Shown here piece after piece: positions 25,284-33,259 of a DNA stretch of 33,259 bases. The DNA comes from Megasphaera sp. NM10 (GTDB taxonomy: Bacteria > Bacillota > Negativicutes > Veillonellales > Megasphaeraceae). How positions within the stretch are numbered: position 1 is the stretch's first letter; each line of letters opens with the position of its first letter. The notes under the pieces were generated by a model. It saw nothing but the letters and a program-made list of their open reading frames with translations. It did no database searches and was not told where the DNA came from. The stretch covers positions 3 through 33,261 of the forward strand of contig NZ_APHY01000061.1 in NCBI RefSeq assembly GCF_000417505.1, in the 5' to 3' direction. The translations under genes and the position numbers were made by a program.

Positions 25284-26600
25284 TCAAGTCTGATAGGGAA
25301 TCGTCAAATACAGGCTGGCCAGGTGGTTGTGGAGGTCATAGCGGAAGGTCGCCTCGTAGAGCCGGGAGAACTGATTCAGGTCCGGAACGAACTGGGCATA
25401 GGGCGCTTCCCGGAGGAGGTCGTTTTTGTCGTCCGGGATGTCCGGTGATACGGCATGTTTAATGAAGACCAGCAGGCCGCCGTGTATGGGCGTCGTCCCG
25501 ATGATGAGCAGGCGCTGGTCTTTCGGCAGGGACTGGAGGGCCTGGGCCGACATGGCAATGGCTTTGGCCAGGATGTCGCCCAAGGCGATTTCAAAGGGCA
25601 GGGACGGGGGGAAAGGCAGGTCGGCCATGATGGATACGCCGTCCTGTTTCAGTCTTTCCAGGCCCGGTGTGATGGCCGTGTTGATGGCTTGGTTCTTGGT
25701 CCACTGCTGCAGCTGTGTCTGGGAAAGTTCTGTGTCGATGGTCTTCAAGAAGGCCAGGGTGGCTTTGTCGTCATCCTGGCTGATGAGTTCTGAGAGCAGG
25801 CGCAGCTGGTGGCGGCTGTCGTGGCGGAAGATGGACATGCGTTTCTGGGCGTCCTGCAAGAGGCTCGTATAGTTGCTCAGGGCATCCATCTGGGCGGCCA
25901 GGAGATGATTCCGACGCTGTAAGTCGACCTGCTGGGCAATGAGCTTGGTGCCCATGTACATGATGAGAGCGATGAAGATGCCCGACAGGGCGTGGAAGAT
26001 GCGGGGAAGGAAATAGTCATGGGCCGGCGGTCCGTCTTCGAGGGATAAGACACCGGAGTACATGCTCAGCAGGATGGGCAGCCAGGCGCAGTATTTCCAA
26101 AAGGCCAGCAATGGGAGCGAGCGGTATTTCAGGAAGATGCGGTCGAAGAAGACCAGCAGCAGTGGGGAAAAGAGGACGTACAGGGCTGTATACAGCACCA
26201 GATGGATGGGCAGATAGGTAAAGAAGGCACTGCGCGGGATGAAGAGCAGGACCAGGTTCATCGACAGGGCGTGGATGGTCGTCGTGTAGATGCCCTGCAT
26301 GCCGGCGACGAAGAGGTTCTGATAGGCATAAGGGCGAGAAATCAGGGAAAAAGACAGGACATAGGGAATCCAGTAGGCCATGAGCAGCTTCTTATAGGAC
26401 AAGAAGCGGAACTCCAGCCAGCCGAACTGAAAGATAGCCATGAAGAGGACGATTTCTATGAGGAAAATGACCAGGTAACTGCGCCGCACGCGGGTCCTCT
26501 GCGGCTCCTGTAAAATCTGCCGGAAAGCGAGGTACTGTATACATGTCGGAGGTAAGATAGACAGCAAAAAGCAAGCCGTCGTCAAGACCGTAGCTGACAT
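25284..26600 (-). CDS. AgrC-like sensor kinase A: His box intact, degenerate ATP-binding domain
   Basis: 438 aa with about six N-terminal membrane segments, then a helical linker and a His box SIFRHDSRHQLRLL with phospho-acceptor His260 (25823-25821). The GHKL ATPase part has lost its key residues. The N-box position reads LGDILAKAIA (Asp342 and Lys346 replace the two Asn), and no GxGxG box is present before the final SLYLTIPY. It probably cannot bind ATP as a conventional kinase. ATG 26600 is chosen because AAAGGGAG lies 8 bases upstream; the frame upstream to 26666 is not convincing. Kinase B begins 19 bases downstream, so the two are probably co-transcribed. The signal is unknown; the topology resembles peptide receptors, but no peptide gene was found. 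Confidence 0.8.
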   Translation of the reverse strand: MSATVLTTACFLLSILPPTCIQYLAFRQILQEPQRTRVRRSYLVIFLIEIVLFMAIFQFGWLEFRFLSYKKLLMAYWIPYVLSFSLISRPYAYQNLFVAGMQGIYTTTIHALSMNLVLLFIPRSAFFTYLPIHLVLYTALYVLFSPLLLVFFDRIFLKYRSLPLLAFWKYCAWLPILLSMYSGVLSLEDGPPAHDYFLPRIFHALSGIFIALIMYMGTKLIAQQVDLQRRNHLLAAQMDALSNYTSLLQDAQKRMSIFRHDSRHQLRLLSELISQDDDKATLAFLKTIDTELSQTQLQQWTKNQAINTAITPGLERLKQDGVSIMADLPFPPSLPFEIALGDILAKAIAMSAQALQSLPKDQRLLIIGTTPIHGGLLVFIKHAVSPDIPDDKNDLLREAPYAQFVPDLNQFSRLYEATFRYDLHNHLASLYLTIPYQT

Positions 26601-26695
26601 GCATATCACTCCCTTTCTATCAAATACAAGATACCTTATTATGGCATATTTATGTGGCTGGCACATGGATGTTTCTGATAAGGTGCATTATAATT

Positions 26696-26858
26696 TGTAG
26701 GGGCTCGCACGTGCCTTTTCAGCCCGTCAGGCCATGACTACAAGGAATGGCAGGACGGTTGCTGAAACGGACCACTGTAGAGGGCGAGCCCGCCGGGCAT
26801 ATGTAAGAATCCCGTGGTCGATTTGCGTGGACGGGCGCCCCACGTGGGCGCCCCTACA
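26696..26858. repeat. TGTAGGGG intergenic repeat, long composite copy
   Basis: 163 bp from TGTAGGGGCTCGCACGTG to GGGCGCCCCTACA. The left 95 bp are the inverted counterpart of 17088-17157, and the right part matches the ends of the copies at 20608 and 33030. It lies between the kinase A start and the ilvN terminator. Confidence 0.8.
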
Positions 26859-26859
26859 G

Positions 26860-26896
26860 AAAAAAGGAGCTGTCGCGATGCGACAGCTCCTTTTTT
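26860..26896 (-). terminator. Terminator of the ilvCBN operon
   Basis: A perfect 16-bp inverted repeat (AAAAAAGGAGCTGTCG and complement) with a 5-base loop. On the minus strand it ends in a T run. The ilvN stop codon overlaps its outer edge. Confidence 0.85.
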
Positions 26897-27398
26897 ACAT
26901 CGCCTTGACCGGTACGAGTCCTCGTGAGAGGGAAATGGTCCCGGTCCGGGCGATTTCTAATATTTCATATGGCGACAATACCTTGATGAGGGCATTGACG
27001 TGGTCTTCGCGTCCTGTAACGCGGAGGATGAGCGAGTTCAAGTTGACATCGACGACTTTGGCGTGGAACAGGTTGGCCAGGCTGGCCAGCTCGTCGCGGA
27101 CTTGCGGCGTGTCGTAGCGGACCTTGATCATGGCCAGTTCGTAGCTGATGAAGGGCGCTTCATCGAGGTTGATGATCTTGATGACGTCGATGAGCTTGGC
27201 CAGCTGGCTGATGGTCTGCTTCAATTCTTTATCGTCTTCGATGCTGATGACGATATTGAAGCGCGACACATCTGGTTCTTCCGTATAACCGACGGTCAAC
27301 GATTCGATGTTGATGGCCTTGCGGCTGATCAGGCCAGCAATATGTGTCAATACGCCCGGTTTATTATCGGACAAAATAGCCAGATGCTGTTTTCTCAT
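26895..27398 (-). CDS. ilvN: Acetolactate synthase small (regulatory) subunit
   Basis: A 167-aa regulatory subunit that confers feedback inhibition by branched-chain amino acids on IlvB. The N-terminal ACT domain has KPGVLTHIAGLISRKAINIE, and the C-terminal half shows the usual second domain (EIARTGTISLSRG at the end). The ATG overlaps the ilvB stop by one base (TGATG), with GGAGGTGA just upstream, showing translational coupling. It is the last gene of the operon. Confidence 0.95.
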   Translation of the reverse strand: MRKQHLAILSDNKPGVLTHIAGLISRKAINIESLTVGYTEEPDVSRFNIVISIEDDKELKQTISQLAKLIDVIKIINLDEAPFISYELAMIKVRYDTPQVRDELASLANLFHAKVVDVNLNSLILRVTGREDHVNALIKVLSPYEILEIARTGTISLSRGLVPVKAM

Positions 27399-29098
27399 CA
27401 GGCGTCACCTCCTAAAATCATGTCACTCAATGCTTTGCCGCCGGGAACTGTCGGGTATACCCGTTCTTCCGGCGAGATGCGGATATCGACCAGGGCCGGC
27501 CCTTTATGGGCAAAGGCCTCTTTCAGGACGGGGGTTAAATCGTCCTGTTTTTCGATGGCGTATCCTTTGACGCCCAGCGATTCGGCCAGCATGGGCAGGT
27601 TTTTGCGCTTATTCAAAGTGCATTGTGAATAATGGTGGTTATAGAAGAAATCCTGGAGCTGGACGATCATTCCCAGCGTATCGTTGTGCAAGACGATGAC
27701 TTTCACGTCGATGCCGTATTCCGACAAGGTCGCGAATTCCTGACAGTTCATGAGGATACTGCCGTCGCCGGAAAAGACGACGACTGTTTTTTCGGGACAG
27801 GCCACTTTGGCACCGAGGGCAGCCGGCAGGCCGAAGCCCATCGTGCCCAGACCACCGGAAGAAATGAAGTGTTTCGGCTCATCCGTCGTGAAGAATTGAG
27901 CTGCCCACATCTGATGCTGACCGACGTCGGTAATGGCTACGGTATCGTCGTCCCGGGTGATGTCCCGGACGGCGGCGAAGATTGACTGGGGTGAAATGCA
28001 GCCTGGACGCGGCGGCGTCGCGAAGGGGTGGCTTTTCTTCATGGCCAGGACCTCATGACGCCAATCGGCAAAGGCGGCTCCATAATCGAAGGCGCCTTCT
28101 TTCAGCTTCTTGGCGAAAATGGGCAGGGACCAACGCAGGTCCCCTTTGATGCCTAAGTCGATGTCGATGATCTTGTCGATTTCGACATCATCGATTTCAA
28201 AATGGATGATCTGTGCATTGGGAGCAAACGTATCGGCTCGGCTGGTCAGGCGTTCGTCGAAACGGGCCCCTAAGGCGATGAGCAGATCGCAGCCTGAGAT
28301 GGCTTTGTTCGATGCATAAGAGCCGTGCATCCCGCCCATACCGAGATGGAGTTCGTGAGAATCGGGGATGGCTCCTTTGCCCATGAGTGTCGTGACGACG
28401 GGAATCTTCGTCGTATTGACGATGTCTTCGAGATACTTCGTCGTTTCCGACAGGATGACACCGCCGCCGACGAGGAAGACCGGTTTCTGGCTGTGCTGGA
28501 TCATGGCGACAGCCCGGTCGATGTCATAAGCTTGTCCAGTTGTTTCGACGACGTAGCCCGGCAGATGGACTTTATCGGGATATTGGAAATAGATTTCCGC
28601 TTCCAGGGCGTCTTTGGCAATATCGATCAGGACTGGACCGGGCCGGCCTGTCGATGCGATGTAAAAGGCTTCTTTCAGGACGCGCGGGATAGAAGCGGCG
28701 TTCTTTACCAGGTAGTTGTGCTTGGTAATGGGCGACGTAATGCCGGAAATATCGGCTTCCTGGAAGGAATCGCGGCCGATGAGGCCCGTCGGGACCTGTC
28801 CGCTGATGATGACCATGGGGATAGAGTCCATGTTGGCCGTAGCAATGCCCGTAACCATGTTGCATACCCCTGGTCCGGACGTGGCGATGCAGACGCCGGG
28901 CCGGCCGGTAACGCGGGCGTAGCCGTCTGCAGCGTGGACCGCTCCTTGTTCATGACCGGTAAGGATGTGCCGGAAGTTGTCTTTATACATTTCTTCGTAT
29001 AGTGGCAGGATGGCCCCTCCGGGATAGCCGAAGACGACGTCGACGCCTTCCCGTTTCAAACATTCCAGCACTGCCCTTGCACCTGTCATTTTTATCAT
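27398..29098 (-). CDS. ilvB: Acetolactate synthase large (catalytic) subunit
   Basis: This TPP-dependent enzyme condenses pyruvate into acetolactate (or with 2-ketobutyrate), the first common step of valine, leucine and isoleucine synthesis. The product is about 566 aa, the normal length. GYPGGAILPLYE is followed by the catalytic Glu in GHEQGAVHAADGYAR; the TPP/Mg motif is GDGSILMNCQEFATLSEYGI, ending with VIVLHN. ATGs lie at 29101, 29098 and 29089. The second is preferred because GAGG (29108-29105) lies 6 bases before it. It follows ilvC by about 100 bases containing a palindromic repeat. Confidence 0.95.
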   Translation of the reverse strand: MIKMTGARAVLECLKREGVDVVFGYPGGAILPLYEEMYKDNFRHILTGHEQGAVHAADGYARVTGRPGVCIATSGPGVCNMVTGIATANMDSIPMVIISGQVPTGLIGRDSFQEADISGITSPITKHNYLVKNAASIPRVLKEAFYIASTGRPGPVLIDIAKDALEAEIYFQYPDKVHLPGYVVETTGQAYDIDRAVAMIQHSQKPVFLVGGGVILSETTKYLEDIVNTTKIPVVTTLMGKGAIPDSHELHLGMGGMHGSYASNKAISGCDLLIALGARFDERLTSRADTFAPNAQIIHFEIDDVEIDKIIDIDLGIKGDLRWSLPIFAKKLKEGAFDYGAAFADWRHEVLAMKKSHPFATPPRPGCISPQSIFAAVRDITRDDDTVAITDVGQHQMWAAQFFTTDEPKHFISSGGLGTMGFGLPAALGAKVACPEKTVVVFSGDGSILMNCQEFATLSEYGIDVKVIVLHNDTLGMIVQLQDFFYNHHYSQCTLNKRKNLPMLAESLGVKGYAIEKQDDLTPVLKEAFAHKGPALVDIRISPEERVYPTVPGGKALSDMILGGDA

Positions 29099-29115
29099 CA
29101 TTCACCTCTTAATAT

Positions 29116-29198
29116 CGTTCATCGTTTGTCGTAGTTCGTTCATCGAAGCGGCCATTCATCGTCCTTTTCGATGAACGACGAACGGCCTGCGATGAACG
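29116..29198. repeat. Palindromic CGTTCATCG repeat, copy 2, between ilvC and ilvB
   Basis: CGTTCATCGTTTGTCGTAG on the left and CGACGAACGGCCTGCGATGA on the right, plus an inner TTCATCG/CGATGAA pair. Being inside the operon transcript, it would form a large hairpin that could pause polymerase or protect the ilvC mRNA end. Confidence 0.7.
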
Positions 29199-29206
29199 GA
29201 TCTTAC

Positions 29207-30253
<1,047 letters not shown>

Positions 30254-30292
30254 TTATCGTTGGGATTTAGAGATTTGTCAAAAGAGGCCAAC

Positions 30293-30590
30293 AAAAAAAA
30301 CTCCGCCCCTTCTGTAAGGGACGGAGTATAATTCCGCGATACCACCCTGATTCCCGGCGCATTGCTGCAGCCGGACTCTCTACAACGTACCAACATACGC
30401 GTTTCTGGTAACGGTGAAATGCCGTCGGCGCCTAATGAAATTCAGCGTCGATCTTCGGAGAGGAGCTTCATCAGTATCATCGTACTGGCTCGCACCGGCC
30501 GCCAGCTCTCTGAAAAGCAATGGTACAGACTACTTTCTCTCGTCATTAGATTTACGAATATTTCGCTTCACGGTTTGTTTCCTGAAGCTT
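30293..30590 (-). promoter_or_regulatory. T-box riboswitch leader of ilvCBN
   Basis: Minus strand: AG-bulge element GAGAGAAAGTA, distal AGAGAGCTGGCGGCCGG, a specifier region GATGAAGCTCCTCTCCGAAG, the T-box AATCAGGGTGGTATCGCGG (30352-30334), and a terminator CTCCGTCCCTT ... AAGGGGCGGAG followed by eight T. The specifier is probably CTC (Leu, 30465-30463); the register GAA-GCT (Ala) cannot be excluded by eye. Low charging of the tRNA would allow read-through into ilvC. Confidence 0.9.
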
Positions 30591-30596
30591 GAACAC

Positions 30597-30625
30597 ATTG
30601 TACGCAATTTGCTGGTCTATGTCAA
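30597..30625 (-). promoter_or_regulatory. Promoter of the ilvCBN T-box transcript
   Basis: Minus-strand TTGACA (30625-30620) and TACAAT (30602-30597) with 17 bases between, a near-consensus promoter. Confidence 0.85.
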
Positions 30626-30696
30626 GATGTTTTTCCATAAATTTTTAAAATAAAACAAGGTTAAACGTTAAATGATTAGGCAAAACGTTTATAGAT

Positions 30697-30778
30697 TGTA
30701 GGGGCTCGCACGTGGCGAGCCCGCCCGATATATGTGGGAATACCGAGGTCGGTTTGCGCGAGCGGACGCTCCACGAAC
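30697..30778. repeat. TGTAGGGG intergenic repeat, right end decayed
   Basis: It starts TGTAGGGGCTCGCACGTG and keeps the internal GGTCGGTTTGCGCGAGCGGA but loses the right terminal repeat after CGCTCCACG. It lies between the ilv promoter and the cstA terminator. Confidence 0.7.
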
Positions 30779-30783
30779 AACCT

Positions 30784-30819
30784 AAAAAGGCTTGCCGCTG
30801 TGCGACAAGCCTCTTTTTT
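30784..30819 (-). terminator. Terminator of cstA
   Basis: AGGCTTG/CAAGCCT stem with the shared TGTCGCACAGCGGCA-type core and T tails on both strands, immediately after the cstA stop codon. Confidence 0.8.
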
Positions 30820-32697
30820 CTAATGATGATCAACTGTAAGTTCTTTGAAGCGTTTGGCGACCGGGTCGGTCTTGATGAGTTCTTCCAGGTGTTTCAATTC
30901 TTCGGCTTCTACAGTTTCTGTCGTATCGTAGCTGGGCGGTACGGTCTTAGCCAGGTACAGGCATCTTCTGATCGAGGAGATGCTGACGATGATGACCAGG
31001 AGAGCCATGATGGCCGAAACGGTGAACAGGAGCCATTCTTGTTTGGGCAGATAGATGTTGAACATGTTGAGGTAATCGGCCCAGAAGATGACGACGGTCA
31101 GGAAAGCCCAGGGGATAATCGTGACCCAGGCGAAGCGGGCCTTACCCATAGCGCAGATGACAACCGTCGAGATGGCCAGGGTAATGATGGCCAGCAGCTG
31201 GTTGGATACACCGAAGATAGGCCAGATGGTGGACAAGTTCCCTTGGAGGACGATGTAACCCCATGCACCGGAGATCAGAGCCGAGGCGATGATAGCGCCG
31301 GGCAGCCAATGGGGATCGCCGAACTTCGGCCATACGCGGCCGACGAGTTCCTGAAGCATGTAACGGCCGACACGGGTACCGGCATCGATGATGGTCATGA
31401 TGAAGAGGGCTTCAAACATGATACAGAAGTGATACCAGTAGTTCATGAGGTGGTCGAGGCCAGGGATGTTGGAGAAGATGAAAGCCATGCCGACAGCCAG
31501 GGAAACGGCACCGCCCGGACGATGGGCGACGTTTTCACCGACCATGGCGTTCAGCTGCGGCAGGTCGACGACCTGGATGCCCAGGGCCTGGAAATGTTCT
31601 GCCGACGAGTTGATGGCGAAGTAGTCATTCGGTACGAGCGAGCAGGCTGCAATCAAAGCCATCATGCCGACGAAGGATTCGGTCAGCATAGCACCGTAGC
31701 CGACGGGCAGGATGGAGCGTTCGTTCATGAGCATCTTCGGCGTCGTGCCCGTAGAGATCATGCAGTGGAAGCCGGAGACGGCACCGCAGGCGATGGTGAT
31801 GAAGATGTACGGCAGGACAGGGCCGGTGATGACCGGGCCGCCGCCGGCGCAGAACTGGGTGATAGCCGGCATCTGGACGGTCGGGCCGACGATGATGATG
31901 CCGATAGCCAGGGCGCCAATGGTCCCGATCTTCATGTATGTCGAGAGGTAATCACGCGGAGCCAGGAGCAGCCATACCGGAAGGGCAGCGGCTACGAAGC
32001 CGTAAATGATGAGAGCGATGGAAATCCCTTTGGCGCTGATGGTGAAGAGCGGAGCCAAAGTAGGCGATGCCTGGACGGCAGGGCCGAGGACGACGGCCAG
32101 CAAGGTCAGGGCGACGCCGATGACAGTGCCTTCTTTGATGCGGCCAGGACGCAGGAACTGCATATAAATACCGATGAAGATAGCGATAGGAATGGTCATG
32201 CCGATGGTGAAGGTACCCCACGGGCTGTCGTGCAGGGCGTTGACGATGACGACGGCCATCCCGGCCATAGCCAGGATGTTGAGGAACAGGACGGCGAAGG
32301 ACGTAGCCAAGCCAGTCTTGTCACCAATCTGGGCTTTTGCGATTTCAGCGATGGATTTGCCATCGTAACGCATGGAGCAGAAGAGGATGACCATGTCGTG
32401 GACGGCACCGGCGAGGACGCCACCGATGAGGATCCACAAGGCACCGGGCAGATAACCGAACTGAGCGGCAATGACCGGGCCTACGAGCGGGCCGGCACCG
32501 GCGATAGCGGCGAAGTGATGGCCGAAGACGACGTACTTGTTGGTAGGCACGTAGTCGTGGCCGTCTTCAAAGCGGAAGGCCGGCGTGACCTTGTACTGGT
32601 TGACCGTCAAGACTTTGGCAGCGATGAAAGCGCCATAGAAACGGTAAGCCAGTACAAATACTAATGCAGAGATAATGACTAAATACAAACCATTCAT
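30820..32697 (-). CDS. cstA: CstA-family carbon starvation / pyruvate-type transporter
   Basis: A 625-aa polytopic membrane protein with many hydrophobic segments. The CstA signature is near the N-terminus: NKYVVFGHHFAAIAGAGPLV, then GALWILIGGVLAGAVHD. The distal part includes SGFHCMISTGTTPKM. Family members import peptides (CstA) or pyruvate (BtsT/YjiY). At 625 aa it is shorter than the Escherichia coli protein and near the Gram-positive form. AGGAGGG precedes the ATG. Its substrate here is undetermined; pyruvate would suit the lactate-centred metabolism of the neighbourhood. It appears to be transcribed alone. Confidence 0.93.
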   Translation of the reverse strand: MNGLYLVIISALVFVLAYRFYGAFIAAKVLTVNQYKVTPAFRFEDGHDYVPTNKYVVFGHHFAAIAGAGPLVGPVIAAQFGYLPGALWILIGGVLAGAVHDMVILFCSMRYDGKSIAEIAKAQIGDKTGLATSFAVLFLNILAMAGMAVVIVNALHDSPWGTFTIGMTIPIAIFIGIYMQFLRPGRIKEGTVIGVALTLLAVVLGPAVQASPTLAPLFTISAKGISIALIIYGFVAAALPVWLLLAPRDYLSTYMKIGTIGALAIGIIIVGPTVQMPAITQFCAGGGPVITGPVLPYIFITIACGAVSGFHCMISTGTTPKMLMNERSILPVGYGAMLTESFVGMMALIAACSLVPNDYFAINSSAEHFQALGIQVVDLPQLNAMVGENVAHRPGGAVSLAVGMAFIFSNIPGLDHLMNYWYHFCIMFEALFIMTIIDAGTRVGRYMLQELVGRVWPKFGDPHWLPGAIIASALISGAWGYIVLQGNLSTIWPIFGVSNQLLAIITLAISTVVICAMGKARFAWVTIIPWAFLTVVIFWADYLNMFNIYLPKQEWLLFTVSAIMALLVIIVSISSIRRCLYLAKTVPPSYDTTETVEAEELKHLEELIKTDPVAKRFKELTVDHH

Positions 32698-32834
32698 AAA
32701 ACAATCCCTCCTTTATGAAATTGTGTGTAGGCTACTCTACTTCCCACGGATCCGGAGCTATACTTATTTCTAATTGGTGTAATATGAATTATGTATCGCA
32801 CGAGAAATAAAGTATACACTGTACTTATACACTT

Positions 32835-32863
32835 ACTATAGGCTAAAGGAGAGAAAAATTCAA
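32835..32863 (-). promoter_or_regulatory. Predicted cstA promoter
   Basis: Minus-strand TTGAAT (32863-32858) and TATAGT (32840-32835) with a 17-base spacer. This leaves a leader of about 130 nt with two direct AGTGTATA repeats. A separate palindrome CTTTGCGCAAAG lies upstream at 32945-32956. Confidence 0.6.
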
Positions 32864-32980
32864 GTTACTTATAGTAAAGATTACGAAAACAGCATGATAT
32901 AAATTCATAATAAAAATAATAAAACGTTATAAAACGGGCATTTCCTTTGCGCAAAGAGAATTTTGAGTATATTATCAATG

Positions 32981-33009
32981 GTCAACAATGCACTTTGTGC
33001 ATTATTGAC
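32981..33009. promoter_or_regulatory. 29-bp palindrome, candidate operator
   Basis: GTCAACAATGCAC-TTT-GTGCATTATTGAC: 13-base arms with one mismatch around a 3-base centre. There is no T tail, so it is more operator-like than terminator-like. The core TGCACTTTGTGCAT matches the lactate-operon promoter site at 9739-9752 in 13 of 14 bases. Confidence 0.55.
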
Positions 33010-33029
33010 AGTGGCTCGTGATTCGTGCC

Positions 33030-33111
33030 TGTAGGGGCTCGCACGTGGCGAGCCCGCTGGGGATATGTAGAATATCCATGAACCGATTTGCGTAAACGGG
33101 CGCCCCACGTG
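33030..33111. repeat. TGTAGGGG intergenic repeat, cut at its right end
   Basis: It starts TGTAGGGGCTCGCACGTG and ends abruptly at CGGGCGCCCCACGTG, where other copies continue into GGGCGCCCCTACA. A short heptamer tract (ACGAATC, ACGAGCC on the minus strand) flanks it on the left at 33009-33029. Confidence 0.7.
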
Positions 33112-33179
33112 TGTTATGTGCAATAACATAGTTTACATAAATAGGGGTCTTCCCCCTACTGAAAAAAGTGATACTTTTA

Positions 33180-33207
33180 GGCATAAGAAGGAGTTGATTC
33201 TTATGCC
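33180..33207 (+). promoter_or_regulatory. Hairpin holding a ribosome binding site and start codon
   Basis: GGCATAAGAA (33180-33189) and TTCTTATGCC (33198-33207) form a perfect 10-bp stem around GGAGTTGA. The Shine-Dalgarno GGAG is in the loop and the ATG (33203-33205) in the 3' arm. A second hairpin, TAGGGG/CCCCTA, lies upstream at 33142-33158. Confidence 0.6.
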
Positions 33208-33259
33208 ATGGGAAGAAAGGAATGATCACCAAGCTATGTTAACTGCAAAGAATTACGTT
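33203..33259 (+). CDS. Start of an unidentified gene, cut by the window end
   Basis: Nineteen codons (MPWEERNDHQAM...) remain open to the window edge. AAGGAG (33188-33193) lies 9 bases before the ATG, supporting a real start. Too little is present to name a family. It lies just past a truncated intergenic repeat, which may mark the edge of a mobile or inserted segment. Confidence 0.45.
   Translation, partial: MPWEERNDHQAMLTAKNYV

Noticed and set aside
30712-32664. 650-codon plus-strand frame opposite cstA
   Set aside because: Its composition (rich in Asp, Gly, Gln, His) is typical of an antisense shadow; cstA is unmistakable on the other strand.

Overview
The window looks like a Negativicutes (Veillonellales) chromosome, most probably Megasphaera or a close relative. 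This rests on gene content and style: an anaerobic glycerol-3-phosphate oxidation set with a DUF1667 protein, lactate-utilization (LUD) proteins, FixC/FixX, T-box-controlled amino-acid genes, Gram-positive-type ribosome binding sites, and GC-rich genes separated by AT-rich or repeat-rich gaps. The genus is inferred, not shown. No rRNA, tRNA gene, CRISPR array or prophage was found.

Layout. 1-707: start of an IS200/IS605-type TnpB on the minus strand, then the glp promoter region. 708-6332: glycerol uptake and oxidation (glpK, glpF, two flavoprotein dehydrogenase subunits, a DUF1667 Fe-S protein) from two promoters that share a sequence box. 6333-7117: repeats plus an unlisted type I toxin-antitoxin locus (26-aa membrane peptide and antisense RNA). 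7118-9220: cysteine synthesis (cysE under a Cys-type T-box, then cysK with its own operator-like palindrome), minus strand. 9738-16920: a long plus-strand run with no visible internal terminator: LUD protein, LutB-LutA fusion, hepT, menA, menG, fixC, fixX. It looks like one menaquinone-linked electron-input unit. 17231-20566: metallo-hydrolase and two tandem DUF445 membrane proteins. 20811-23912: LytTR response regulator, GlcD-type flavoprotein dehydrogenase and PflX-like radical SAM protein. 23909-26600, converging on that: two AgrC/GHKL-like sensor kinases. 26860-30625: ilvC-ilvB-ilvN behind a T-box. 30784-32863: cstA. 33180-33259: start of an unknown gene whose start codon lies in a hairpin.

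The most interesting signal is the kinase pair. The intact kinase keeps the phospho-acceptor His box but has lost the ATP-binding N and G boxes. Its neighbour keeps perfect N and G boxes but has no His box, and it carries one in-frame stop. This suggests either two decaying paralogues or a kinase that works only as a heterodimer. Other highlights are the type I toxin-antitoxin locus, the lactate-menaquinone-ETF gene run, a tRNA-minihelix-like hairpin beside tnpB, a shared regulatory box before both glp promoters, and repeat families concentrated at gene 3' ends (near-identical terminators, a TGTAGGGG-ended palindromic element, heptanucleotide tandem repeats).

Metabolically the genes fit an anaerobe living on lactate, glycerol and perhaps pyruvate, passing electrons through flavoproteins and Fe-S proteins into menaquinone.
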